From positions 186,001 through 250,000 of the forward strand of contig JAHBYP010000003.1 in the NCBI GenBank assembly GCA_019635875.1: a stretch of DNA of 64,000 nt, written 5' to 3'. Positions 8,215 to 18,656 of this stretch are shown in pieces. Source of the stretch: Alphaproteobacteria bacterium (GTDB lineage Bacteria; Pseudomonadota; Alphaproteobacteria; Reyranellales; Reyranellaceae). Under the pieces are notes generated by a model that was given only the letters and a program-made list of their open reading frames with translations, was not told the origin of the DNA and did not search any database. A program made the position numbers and the translations under genes. The stretch's first letter is position 1; every line of letters starts with the position of its first letter.

Positions 8215-10377
8215 GTGTGGCGGCTATCTAGAGACGTCGCGGCCGAGCCTAAACTGAACCGCGCGCCCCTGACCGCACCCGCCAGGGAACAGGCGCCGCC
8301 GGCCGCGAAGGTCGGCGGGATTCGCATTGCATCGCTCCTGGTTCTGTTCGGCGCCTGCCTGGTCCTGCCCGCGCTCGGAGGCACCGCCTACCTGCTCGAG
8401 CGCCGCTGGACCGACCGTCAGCAGGAGATCGAGCATCGGCTCGAGCAGGTGGCGGGTGCCCTCGCCGGGGAAGTCGACCGCAGTCTCAACCTCCTCGCCG
8501 CCACGCTCACCGTGCTGGCGAGTTCGCCGCAATTCGACGCCGAGCAATACAAGGAGCTGCATGAGGGAGCCGTGCGGTCGCTCAAGCCGTTGGGGCTCGA
8601 TCTGCTTTACCGCGATGCCGGTGGCCAGATGCTGTTCAACACCCGCGTCGCCTGGGGCACCCCCCTGCCGCGCGTCGATGTGCCCGAGATCGACGCCGCG
8701 ATACGCAACACGCTCGTGCCGTACATCTCCAACGTCTACGTCGGCGCCATGGCGCGTCAGCCCTTGGTTAGCATCACCGCGCCGGTGATCCGCGACGGCG
8801 AAGTGCGCGGCTTCCTGCACATGTCGATCGACACCGTCTGGCTGCAGCACATCCTGCGCGCCCAGGGCCTGCCGCCGCAGTGGAACACGGGCCTGTCGGA
8901 CCGCAGGGGCATCATCATCGCGCGCCTGCTGCGCCACGACGACTTTGCCGGCAAACCCCTGCCGCCCGAGCTCGTCGCAGCCAGCCGCAGCCGCAGCCGC
9001 GACAAGGCCTTTCGCACCGTCAGCGTCGAGGGCGTCGAGATCTTTCGTGCCACCAAGGTGTCGCCGAACTCCGGCTGGCTGGCGTCGGCGAACGTGCCGG
9101 TCGCCGTCGCACGCGCCTCGCTCATCGCCGGGGTCTGGGAAATCCTCGGGCTGGCCGTCATCCTGCTGCTGCTCGTGCTGGTTCTCGCGCTGGCGCTGGG
9201 CCGCCTCGTCGCCCGCCCGATCCGCGAGATCGCCGCCATCGCGACGGTGATGGAAGACGAACGCATCCCGCCGGCGCTGCGCTCGTCGGTGCGCGAGGTC
9301 AACGAGGTCGCCGGCGCCCTGCAACTCTCCTCGCAGCGCCTGAGCGAGCGCACGCGGGCGCTGCGCCAGGCGCTCGATCGCTTCAACGTCGCGCTGCGCG
9401 GCGCCGACATCGTCGTTTTCGCCCAGGACCGCCAGCGCCGGCTGACCTGGATCAGCGAAAGCGCCACGCATCGCGGCCAGGAGCTGCTTGGCAGGCGCGA
9501 CGAGGAGCTGCTGCCGGCCGGCTGGAGCGACGAGGCGATCGCGCTCAAGGAACGCGCGATGAAGACCGGCCACGCCCAGGAGGCCGAGCTGAAGATCGGC
9601 GTCGACGAGGAGGCGCGCTACTTCCGCCTGCGCATCGAGCCGGTGCGCGATCTGCACGGCGACACGGTCGGGCTGCTCGGCGTCTCCGCCGACATCACCT
9701 CGCTCAAGCAGTCGGAGCAACGCAACGCCTTCCTGGTGCGCGAGCTGGCGCACCGCTCGAAGAACCTGCTGAGCGTGGTGCAGGCGATCGCCACCGAGAC
9801 GGTGCGCAGCGGCGAGGATCCGGCCGAGCTGGGCGAGCGCCTGGCGCAGCGCATCGCCTCGCTGGCGACCCTGCAGGATATCGCCGTCGCAGGTGCCCGC
9901 GGCGGCGTCGGGCTGCGGCCTCTGGTCGAGGCGCAGCTCAAGCCCTTCGTCGACACCTCGGGCGGTCGGGTGACGATCGAGGGGCCCGACCTGCGGGTCA
10001 AGCCCGAGGTCTCCAACATCCTCGGCATGGCGCTGCACGAGCTGGCAACCAATGCCGCCAAGTACGGCGCGCTGTCGGTGCCCGAGGGCCGCCTGTCGAT
10101 CGCCTGGCGCCTCGAAGGAACCGACGGCGACGATCGGCATTTCCACTTCAGCTGGCGCGAGAGCGACGGCCCGCCCGTCACGCCGCCCACCCGGCGCGGC
10201 TTCGGACGCAAGCTCACGGGAAGGATCACCGCCGCCTCGCTGAAGGCCGATATCAATCTCGACTTCCCGCCCGAGGGCGTGACGTGGCTGGTCGACGCAC
10301 CCGCCTCGGCCGTCCTCGATCCCGCCGGCCAGCCCGCCACGGGATCGGTCCAGCGCCCCGCCACCCTGTCCGTCTGA
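8215..10377 (+). CDS. Membrane sensor histidine kinase, HWE family
   Basis: 720 residues. A first transmembrane helix (about 38-60) and a second (about 303-328) flank a periplasmic Cache-like sensor. A HAMP linker follows, then a PAS domain (about 395-495) containing FAQDRQRRLTWIS. The kinase domain has the H-box RELAHRSKN with His513, the N-box LHELATNAAKYGAL with Asn613, and the WRESDGPPV and GFGRKL motifs characteristic of the HWE family. Start is a GTG with GGGAG upstream. The response regulator gene begins 17 bases after its stop, so they form a two-component pair. HWE kinases commonly serve general stress or light responses; the signal here is unknown. Confidence 0.92.
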   Translation: MWRLSRDVAAEPKLNRAPLTAPAREQAPPAAKVGGIRIASLLVLFGACLVLPALGGTAYLLERRWTDRQQEIEHRLEQVAGALAGEVDRSLNLLAATLTVLASSPQFDAEQYKELHEGAVRSLKPLGLDLLYRDAGGQMLFNTRVAWGTPLPRVDVPEIDAAIRNTLVPYISNVYVGAMARQPLVSITAPVIRDGEVRGFLHMSIDTVWLQHILRAQGLPPQWNTGLSDRRGIIIARLLRHDDFAGKPLPPELVAASRSRSRDKAFRTVSVEGVEIFRATKVSPNSGWLASANVPVAVARASLIAGVWEILGLAVILLLLVLVLALALGRLVARPIREIAAIATVMEDERIPPALRSSVREVNEVAGALQLSSQRLSERTRALRQALDRFNVALRGADIVVFAQDRQRRLTWISESATHRGQELLGRRDEELLPAGWSDEAIALKERAMKTGHAQEAELKIGVDEEARYFRLRIEPVRDLHGDTVGLLGVSADITSLKQSEQRNAFLVRELAHRSKNLLSVVQAIATETVRSGEDPAELGERLAQRIASLATLQDIAVAGARGGVGLRPLVEAQLKPFVDTSGGRVTIEGPDLRVKPEVSNILGMALHELATNAAKYGALSVPEGRLSIAWRLEGTDGDDRHFHFSWRESDGPPVTPPTRRGFGRKLTGRITAASLKADINLDFPPEGVTWLVDAPASAVLDPAGQPATGSVQRPATLSV

Positions 10378-10394
10378 ACCGGGAGCACGACGAC

Positions 10395-10793
10395 ATGCCC
10401 CTCGACGAGCCGCCATCATCCGGATCGGGACGCAGGATACTGATCGTCGAGGACGAGCCGCTGATCGCCTGGTCGCTGGCCGACATGGCAGAGGCTCTTG
10501 GCTACGACGTCATCGGACCGGTGGCCACCGAACGCGAGGCCGTCGACGAGGCCACGCGCCAACAGCCGGACGCGATCCTGATGGATCTGCGGCTGTCTGG
10601 AGGCGGCAGCGGCCTCGCCGCGGCGCGCGAGATCCGCACCGCTGCCCAGACGCCGATCATATTCTGCACCGCCTATGCCGGAGAGAAGGGCCTGCGCGAT
10701 GAGATGATGGCCGTCGCCCGGTCGGCCCTGATCACCAAGCCCGTGCAGCGCAGCCAGCTGCAGCAGGCGCTCGCCGCCGCGCTGGACGGCTGA
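10395..10793 (+). CDS. Single-domain response regulator
   Basis: 132 residues made of one receiver domain. Acidic pocket Glu19-Asp20, phosphoacceptor Asp64 in ILMDLRLSGG, Thr92 and Lys115 in ITKP are all present. There is no DNA-binding output domain, so it probably acts by protein interaction or as a phosphate shuttle, as is common for regulators paired with HWE kinases. GGGAG lies about ten bases before the ATG. Its TGA overlaps the next start as TGATG, so the metallo-beta-lactamase-fold protein is translationally coupled to it. Confidence 0.93.
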   Translation: MPLDEPPSSGSGRRILIVEDEPLIAWSLADMAEALGYDVIGPVATEREAVDEATRQQPDAILMDLRLSGGGSGLAAAREIRTAAQTPIIFCTAYAGEKGLRDEMMAVARSALITKPVQRSQLQQALAAALDG

Positions 10794-11536
10794 TGGCGCC
10801 TGTCGACTTCACCTTCCTCGGCTGCGGCGACGCCTTCGGCAGCGGCGGACGATTCAACACCTGCTTCCATATCAGGGCGCCCAGTGCCACGTTCCTGATC
10901 GACTGCGGCGCCAGCTCGATGATCTCGATCCGCAAGCACGGCATCGATCCCAACGCCATCGATGCGATCCTGATCACCCACCTGCACGGCGATCATTTCG
11001 GCGGTCTGCCCTTCTTCATTCTCGACGCCCAGCTCGGCAGCCGGCGCACCCGTCCGCTGGTCATCGCCGGTCCGCCCGGCCTGCGCGATCGCCTGTTCCA
11101 GGCGATGGAGGTGTTCTTTCCCGGCTCCTCCGGCATCGCGCAGAAATTCGACCTCGACATCGTCGAGCTCACGCCCGATGAGCCGGCGACTCTCGGCGCG
11201 CTGACGGTGAGACCGCATCTCGTGCGCCATCCCTGCGGCGCGCCGCCGCTGGCGCTGCGCGTCGAGGTCGACGGCAAGTCGATGTGCTACACCGGCGACA
11301 CCGAATGGGTGGACGCCATCGTCGCGGCGGCGAAGGGCGTCGATCTCTTCGTCTGCGAGGTCTATTTCGACGACAAGCCGGTGCGCTTCCACCTCAACTG
11401 GCAGACGGTGAAGCAACATCTGCCCGAGATCGGCGCCCGGCGCGTGGTGGTAACGCACATGAGTCCCGAGATGCTTTCGCGCGTCGGCTCGCTGGGCATC
11501 GAGGCGGCCGAGGACGGATTGCGCCTGTCGGTCTGA
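10793..11536 (+). CDS. MBL-fold metallohydrolase (RNase Z-like group)
   Basis: 247 residues of metallo-beta-lactamase fold. The N-terminal FTFLGCGDAFGSGGRFNTC strand is followed by THLHGDHFGG, with metal ligands His63, His65, Asp67 and His68, then a third-histidine region LVRHPCGAPP, CYTGDTEW and VVVTHMSPEM. The layout resembles the RNase Z/ElaC and MBL phosphodiesterase group, but the long tRNA-binding exosite is not obvious, so tRNA processing should not be assumed. Start overlaps the response-regulator stop by one base. Physical coupling to a two-component pair suggests a product linked to that signal pathway, possibly turnover of a small messenger; this is inference. Confidence 0.87.
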   Translation: MAPVDFTFLGCGDAFGSGGRFNTCFHIRAPSATFLIDCGASSMISIRKHGIDPNAIDAILITHLHGDHFGGLPFFILDAQLGSRRTRPLVIAGPPGLRDRLFQAMEVFFPGSSGIAQKFDLDIVELTPDEPATLGALTVRPHLVRHPCGAPPLALRVEVDGKSMCYTGDTEWVDAIVAAAKGVDLFVCEVYFDDKPVRFHLNWQTVKQHLPEIGARRVVVTHMSPEMLSRVGSLGIEAAEDGLRLSV

Positions 11537-11609
11537 GGCGGTACGAGTCCCTCAACGCTCAGAACGCGCTTTCGCGGCGCGGAACGATGCTTCGGAGGGA
11601 AACAGCGAC

Positions 11610-13706
<2,097 letters not shown>

Positions 13707-13745
13707 TCTAGACTGGGATCATCACAAGGATATCCGGAGGGACAC

Positions 13746-14930
13746 ATGGACGCCGTCATCGTATCAACCGCCCGCACGCCGATCGGAAAGGCCTTCCGCG
13801 GCGCCTTCAACGACACCCATGGCGCCGAGATGGGCGCGCATGTCATCAAGCACGCCGCCGAGCGCGCCAAGCTCGAGCTGGGCGAGGTCGAGGACGTGCT
13901 GCTGGGCTGCGCCGCGCCCGAGGGCACCACGGGCTCCAACGTCGCGCGGGTCTCGGCGATCCGCGCCGGCGCGCCGGTCAGCGTCTCGGGCGCGACGGTC
14001 AACCGCTTCTGCTCCTCGGGCCTGCAGACCATCGCCATGGCCGCGCAGCGCGTGCTGGTCGACAAGGTGCCGGTGATGATCGCCGGCGGGCTGGAGTCGG
14101 TGTCGCTGGTGCAGGGCGGCGGCGGCAACAAGCACCGCCTGGTGAACCCCTGGGTGCAGGAGCACGTGCCCGGCATCTACCACAGCATGATCCAGACCGC
14201 CGACACGGTGGCGGCGCGCTACAAGATCAGCCGCGAGTACCAGGACGAGTACTCGCTGCAGAGCCAGATGCGCACCGCGGCGGGTCAGCAGGCCGGCAAG
14301 TTCGACGACGAGATCGTGCCGCTGGAAACCGAGATGCTGGTGACCGACAAGAACACCGGCGAGACCTCGAAGAAGAAGGTCAAGCTGACCAAGGACGAAG
14401 GCAACCGCGCCGACACGACCAAGGAAGGCCTCGCCAAGCTGCAGCCGGTGATGGGTCCCGACAAGTGGATCACCGCCGGCAACGCCAGCCAGCTCTCCGA
14501 CGGCGCCTCGGCCGCTGTCGTCATGAGCGACGCCGAAGCCGCCAAGAGGGGCTTGAAGCCGCTGGGCATCTTCAAGGGCCTGGTGGTGGCCGGCTGCGAG
14601 CCCGACGAGATGGGCATCGGCCCGGTCTACGCCATCCCGAAGCTGCTCACCCGCTTCGGCCTGAAGATGGACGACATCGATTTGTGGGAGCTCAACGAGG
14701 CCTTCGCGGTGCAGGTGCTGTACTGCCGCGACAAGCTCGGCATCCCCAACGACAAGCTCAACGTCAACGGCGGCTCGATCTCGATCGGCCACCCCTTCGG
14801 CATGACCGGCGCGCGCTGCACCGGCCACATCCTGATCGAGGGCCGCCGGCGGAAGGCCAAGAACGTCGTCGTCACCATGTGCATCGGCGGCGGCATGGGC
14901 GCGGCCGGCCTGTTCGAGGTCGTGCAGTAG
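13746..14930 (+). CDS. Acetyl-CoA acyltransferase (thiolase), FadA-like
   Basis: 394 residues, full-length thiolase. Nucleophile Cys89 in [10 protein letters not shown], His349 in [11 protein letters not shown] and the second Cys379 in [12 protein letters not shown] are all present. It would perform the last step of beta-oxidation, thiolytic cleavage of 3-ketoacyl-CoA, with the FadB-like protein just upstream. CCGGAGGGAC gives a strong ribosome binding site. A Rho-independent terminator 28 bases after the stop ends the operon. Confidence 0.96.
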   Translation: MDAVIVSTARTPIGKAFRGAFNDTHGAEMGAHVIKHAAERAKLELGEVEDVLLGCAAPEGTTGSNVARVSAIRAGAPVSVSGATVNRFCSSGLQTIAMAAQRVLVDKVPVMIAGGLESVSLVQGGGGNKHRLVNPWVQEHVPGIYHSMIQTADTVAARYKISREYQDEYSLQSQMRTAAGQQAGKFDDEIVPLETEMLVTDKNTGETSKKKVKLTKDEGNRADTTKEGLAKLQPVMGPDKWITAGNASQLSDGASAAVVMSDAEAAKRGLKPLGIFKGLVVAGCEPDEMGIGPVYAIPKLLTRFGLKMDDIDLWELNEAFAVQVLYCRDKLGIPNDKLNVNGGSISIGHPFGMTGARCTGHILIEGRRRKAKNVVVTMCIGGGMGAAGLFEVVQ

Positions 14931-14958
14931 GCGCTGCTCAAATGTAGATGCGATCGAA

Positions 14959-14986
14959 GGGCGGAGCCGAAAGCTCCGCCCTTTTT
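14959..14986 (+). terminator. Rho-independent terminator of the fadBA-like operon
   Basis: A nine-base perfect stem GGGCGGAGC/GCTCCGCCC with a five-base loop CGAAA, followed by TTTTT. This is the clearest intrinsic terminator in the window and lies 28 bases past the thiolase stop. Confidence 0.92.
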
Positions 14987-14999
14987 CGCTCTTGGCAAG

Positions 15000-15596
15000 A
15001 TGTCGATGCGCCACCCCTATCAACGCGACGAGCCGAACAACCCGATCGATGTGGAGAGCACGGTCGACGGACTTCGCTTCATCGGCCCCGGTGGCCCGTC
15101 TAAGACGATCCCGTGGGCAGACGTTCGAAGTGTGCGCCTCTATGTTGAGTTTCGGCGTTCAGGTAGATTTATCCTCGGGCGGAAGCCCCGAGCCATCTTT
15201 GTGTGCGAGGTCGGTTTTCGCGGATTTCCAACACTGGCTGTGCCGCACGACTCGATCAATCCGTCATCCGGTGGCGACTATTGCGATCTGGTCGAGGACA
15301 TTCACCGACATCTGGCCCGCGCCGGCAAGCGCTATAGTTTGCGCGCAGGCCTTACCTGGCGACGCTTCATCGCTCTGCACTGGTGGGATTCCATTGCCTT
15401 CTTCACAGAACATTGGGCATGGGCTGGAGTCCTCGTGCTACTTCACCTCGACCGCACTGTTCGTGCCGAGACAGCGGCAGCATTGAGCAATCGGCCGCGG
15501 CAATATCGCGTTGACGCGATACCGCAGGCCCTGCTGCCTGATCGGTCGGCCGCGTATCCCCCTACTTCACCGGCACCAGGATCGCCGCAGCCTTGA
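15000..15596 (+). CDS. Hypothetical protein, lower GC
   Basis: 198 residues I do not recognise. The first 90 residues contain strand-like segments such as GLRFIGPGG, IPWADVRSVRLYVEF and RAIFVCEVGFRGF, a pattern reminiscent of PH-like domains. An aromatic-rich, possibly membrane-facing stretch follows near residue 130. Its base composition is visibly less GC-rich than its neighbours, with more A and T at third positions, which suggests acquisition or weak selection. It starts 14 bases after a terminator and has no clear ribosome binding site. Its last 35 bases overlap the convergent MBL gene. Another ATG lies two codons inside. Confidence 0.5.
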   Translation: MSMRHPYQRDEPNNPIDVESTVDGLRFIGPGGPSKTIPWADVRSVRLYVEFRRSGRFILGRKPRAIFVCEVGFRGFPTLAVPHDSINPSSGGDYCDLVEDIHRHLARAGKRYSLRAGLTWRRFIALHWWDSIAFFTEHWAWAGVLVLLHLDRTVRAETAAALSNRPRQYRVDAIPQALLPDRSAAYPPTSPAPGSPQP

Positions 15597-16347
15597 ACGT
15601 CGCAAGCTCGATCCGGGTCGTCTGCTCGAGGTTGGCGCCGTTCCAGATGGTGATCGCCGCCTCGCGCTTGCCGATGTAGCGCGGCTGGTCGTTCTCCAGG
15701 CTCATCGGCAAATCGTGGCCGGGCACGAGGATGTTGCCGGGCCGCGCGCGCCAGAAGCGCCACATCATGTCGATCGAGCGGCGGGTCTGGCCGGGATCGT
15801 CGGTCATGTCGGCGGTGCGCGACAGCAGCACGGCGCGGTTCTTGGCGGCGTCGCCGGTGAAGATCACGTCGCGCGTGGTGTCCTGCAGGCGGAAGACCAG
15901 GCAGCCCGGCGTGTGGCCAGGCGCGAGGTGCGCGGTGATGCCGGGCATCACCTCTTCGCCGTCCCTGGCGCGCGTCAGCTTCGGCCAGCGGTCGAGCTCG
16001 CGCATATAGAATTCGGGCACCGGCGTCTCGCCGGCCGGCTGCTTCAGCGCCCAGTCGAGCTCGGTGTCGGCGATCACCACGCGCGCGTTGGCGAACATCG
16101 GCCAGTTGATGCTGTGATCGTGATGCGCGTGGGTCAGCAGCAGGTCGGTGACGTCTCCCGGCGCGACGCCGCGCTCGTGCAGGCGTTCGCGGATCAGCTT
16201 GCGCATGCCGATCGGCCCGGTATCGACCAGGGCGACGCGGCCATGGCCGCGCACCAGCACGACGCTGCTCCAGCCCAGCCCGGCATGGCACACCGACTTG
16301 CCCGGGAAGCCCTGCACGACGATGTCGATGTCGTAGGCGTCGCTCAT
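15562..16347 (-). CDS. MBL-fold hydrolase (lactonase-like)
   Basis: About 261 residues of metallo-beta-lactamase fold. The motif THAHHDHSINW supplies the metal-binding HxHxDH, followed by APGHTPGCLV, VIFTGDAAKNR and ILVPGHDLP with the later histidines. This pattern fits the AHL-lactonase/glyoxalase-II-like group of small hydrolases. The ATG giving MSDAYDIDIV has GGAGGA upstream, preferred over an ATG seven codons earlier. It begins 17 bases after the stop of a TctC-type binding protein on the same strand, so both probably share a transcript. Substrate unknown. Confidence 0.88.
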   Translation of the reverse strand: MSDAYDIDIVVQGFPGKSVCHAGLGWSSVVLVRGHGRVALVDTGPIGMRKLIRERLHERGVAPGDVTDLLLTHAHHDHSINWPMFANARVVIADTELDWALKQPAGETPVPEFYMRELDRWPKLTRARDGEEVMPGITAHLAPGHTPGCLVFRLQDTTRDVIFTGDAAKNRAVLLSRTADMTDDPGQTRRSIDMMWRFWRARPGNILVPGHDLPMSLENDQPRYIGKREAAITIWNGANLEQTTRIELATFKAAAILVPVK

Positions 16348-16364
16348 GGCCACCGTCCTCCTGC

Positions 16365-17357
16365 TCAATCGACCGGCTTGATGCCCGCCTCGCGGATCAC
16401 CTTACCCCACTTGACGATCTCGGACCGGATCAGCGCGTCGAGCTGCTCGGGACTGCCGCCGGCGACCGACATGCCAAGAGCGGCGAAGCGGCTCTTGACG
16501 TCGGGCGCGGCCAGCGCCTTGGCCACCTCCGCATTGAGACGCGCCAGCACGTCGCGCGGCGTGCCGGGCGAGGCGGTCAGCCCGAACCAGGTCTCGCCCT
16601 CGAAGCCCGGCAGACCCGACTCGGCGACGGTCGGCAGATCGGGCGCCACCGGCGAGCGCGCCGGGCTGGTGACGCCCAGCGCGCGCAGGGCGCCCGACTT
16701 CACGTGCGGCAGACACACCGAGATGTTGGAGAACAGCACCGGCAGCTGGCCCGACAGCAGGTCGTTGAGCGCCGGCGCCTCGCCGCGATAGGGCACCGAC
16801 GTCATCTTGATGCCGGCCATGGTCATGAACAGCTCGCCGGCCATATGCGGCGTGGTGCCGACGCCGCCCGAGCCGATGTTGATCACGCCGGGCCTGGCCT
16901 TGGCCAGCGCGATCAGCTCGGCCACCGACTTGGCCGCCACCGAGGGATGCACCACCGGCACCAGCGGCGAGGCGCCGAGCAGCGCCACGCCGGCGCAGTC
17001 CTTCTCGGCGTTGAACTTCACCGACCGGTAGAGCACCGGCGCCACGCAGTAGGTCGTCTGCGACGCCACCATCAGCGTGAGCCCGTCGGGCGGCGCCTTG
17101 GCCAGGATGTCGGCGGCGATCAGGCCGCTGGCGCCGGCCTTGTTGTCGACGATCACCGACTGGCCCAGCGACTCGCCCATCTTCTGCGCCAGGATGCGCG
17201 CCACCACGTCGTTGCCGCCGCCGGCGGCAAAGCCGACCAGGATGCGGATCGGCCGACCGCCGCCGATCTGCGCGCGTGCCCCGCCCGCCAGCGCGACGCC
17301 GCCGAGCGCGCCGGCGATGACGGTGCGCCGCTGCAGACGCCCTGCCCGTGTGACCAT
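16365..17357 (-). CDS. TctC/Bug-type substrate-binding protein 1
   Basis: About 330 residues. A twin-arginine-like N-terminus with RRTVIAGALGGVALAGGARA indicates export to the periplasm. The mature part has the Bug fold signature: PIRILVGFAAGGGNDVVARI, then VIVDNKAGASGLIAADILAKAPPDG, then TSVPYRGEAPALNDLLSGQ. These proteins bind carboxylates and similar small acids. No TctA/TctB membrane genes are nearby, which is usual for this over-represented family. GGAGG precedes the ATG. It is upstream of an MBL hydrolase in a likely two-gene unit. Confidence 0.93.
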   Translation of the reverse strand: MVTRAGRLQRRTVIAGALGGVALAGGARAQIGGGRPIRILVGFAAGGGNDVVARILAQKMGESLGQSVIVDNKAGASGLIAADILAKAPPDGLTLMVASQTTYCVAPVLYRSVKFNAEKDCAGVALLGASPLVPVVHPSVAAKSVAELIALAKARPGVINIGSGGVGTTPHMAGELFMTMAGIKMTSVPYRGEAPALNDLLSGQLPVLFSNISVCLPHVKSGALRALGVTSPARSPVAPDLPTVAESGLPGFEGETWFGLTASPGTPRDVLARLNAEVAKALAAPDVKSRFAALGMSVAGGSPEQLDALIRSEIVKWGKVIREAGIKPVD

Positions 17358-17435
17358 GGTGTCCTCCCAGATGCCGCTGTCGCGATCTTGGCGCGAACCG
17401 TACCCAAAGCCCGTCCCGGCCGCTAGACAGCGCCC

Positions 17436-17657
17436 GATGTCGGCAAAGCCGGGCGCGGCACGGGCGTCGGCAGCGCGCTGCTGCGGGGCATGGCGAAGGT
17501 TGCCCGCGACCAAGGCTATTGCCGCGTCGACTGGACGACCGATCGCGGTATTGCCGGCGGGCGGCGCCTCTACCGCCAGCCGGGCGTGCCGCGCCGGGAG
17601 AAGGCGTTCTATCGCCTTGCCGGCGCCAATCTTCTGCGCTTGGCTGCCGACGGGTAA
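17436..17657 (+). pseudogene. Remnant of a GNAT acetyltransferase (C-terminal half only)
   Basis: This frame reads about 73 codons to TAA (17655-17657) and contains RGTGVGSALLRGMAKVAR, the acetyl-CoA binding loop of GNAT enzymes, then a distal region with RLYRQPGVPRREKAFYRLAG matching the family C-terminus. A TAG closes the frame four codons upstream, no start codon precedes the conserved motif in this frame, and the N-terminal half is missing. It occupies the spacer between two divergent TctC-type genes, so a rearrangement or insertion probably truncated the original gene. Confidence 0.75.
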
Positions 17658-17681
17658 GTCGTCGCCGGAGGAATAGCCGTC

Positions 17682-18653
17682 ATGTGTCGCCTTTTTCTGG
17701 CCGTCATCGCCGGCCTGCTCGCGCTGGGCGGCGTCGCGCACGGCCAGGCCTTCCCGACCCGGCAGATCACCCTGATCGTGCCGTTCTCCGCCGGCGGCCC
17801 GACCGACACGCTGGCGCGCATCATCGCCGAGCACATGAGCCGCTCGCTGGGCCAGACCGTCGTGGTCGAGAACACCACGGGCGCGGCCGGCACGGTGGGC
17901 GTCGGCCGCGTGGCGCGCGCCCAGCCCGACGGCTACACCATCGGCATCGGCCACTGGAGCACGCATGTCGTCAACGCCGCGGTCTACCAGCTGAACTACA
18001 ACGTGCTGACCGACTTCGAGCCGCTGGGCCTGATCGCCACCAACCCGCAGATCATCGCGGTGCGCGACGGCTTTCCCGCCGCCGACCTGAAGGAGCTTGC
18101 GGCGCACGTGAAGGCCGAGCCGGACAAGGTGACGGCGGGCACCGCCGGCGTCGGCGCCGCCTCGCATGTCTCGGGCGTCTACTTCGAGCAGAAGACCGGC
18201 GGCAAGCTGCGCTTCATCCCCTATCGCGGCGCCGCGCCGGCGATGCAGGACCTGATCGCCGGGCAGATCGACCTGATCTTCGACCAGGCCGCCAACTCGA
18301 TCCCGCAGGTCAAGGCCGGCAAGATCAGGGGCTTCGCCGTCACCGCCAGGACGCGGCTCGCGGCGATGCCCGACATCCCGACTGTCGACGAGGCCGGCGT
18401 GCCCGGTCTGTACATCGCCATCTGGCACGGGCTGTGGGCGCCCAAGGGCACGCCGAAGGAAGCCGCGGCGAAGCTCAGCGCGGCGATCATGGAGGCGCTG
18501 GCCGATGCGCAGGTGCGCGAGCGCTTCGCGGCACTGGGCCAGGACATCCCGCCGCCGGCGCAGCAGACGCCGCAGGCGCTGGCCGCGCACCACAAGGCCG
18601 AGGCCGATTTGTGGTGGCCGCTGATCAGGGCGGCGGGCATCAAGATCGAGTAG
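17682..18653 (+). CDS. TctC/Bug-type substrate-binding protein 2
   Basis: 323 residues. A clear Sec-type signal peptide (about 1-22, ending AHGQA) precedes the Bug fold: PTRQITLIVPFSAGGPTDTL, VVENTTGAAGTVGVGRVARA, FIPYRGAAPAMQDLIAGQ. It would be a periplasmic receptor for a small carboxylate. GGAGGAAT lies before the ATG. The GST-like gene starts three bases after its stop, suggesting one transcript. It is divergent from a second Bug gene, with a GNAT remnant between. Confidence 0.93.
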   Translation: MCRLFLAVIAGLLALGGVAHGQAFPTRQITLIVPFSAGGPTDTLARIIAEHMSRSLGQTVVVENTTGAAGTVGVGRVARAQPDGYTIGIGHWSTHVVNAAVYQLNYNVLTDFEPLGLIATNPQIIAVRDGFPAADLKELAAHVKAEPDKVTAGTAGVGAASHVSGVYFEQKTGGKLRFIPYRGAAPAMQDLIAGQIDLIFDQAANSIPQVKAGKIRGFAVTARTRLAAMPDIPTVDEAGVPGLYIAIWHGLWAPKGTPKEAAAKLSAAIMEALADAQVRERFAALGQDIPPPAQQTPQALAAHHKAEADLWWPLIRAAGIKIE

Positions 18654-18656
18654 CGC

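Noticed and set aside
10793-11536. Calling the MBL protein RNase Z
   Set aside because: The metal motif fits, but no tRNA-binding exosite is evident and the context is regulatory.
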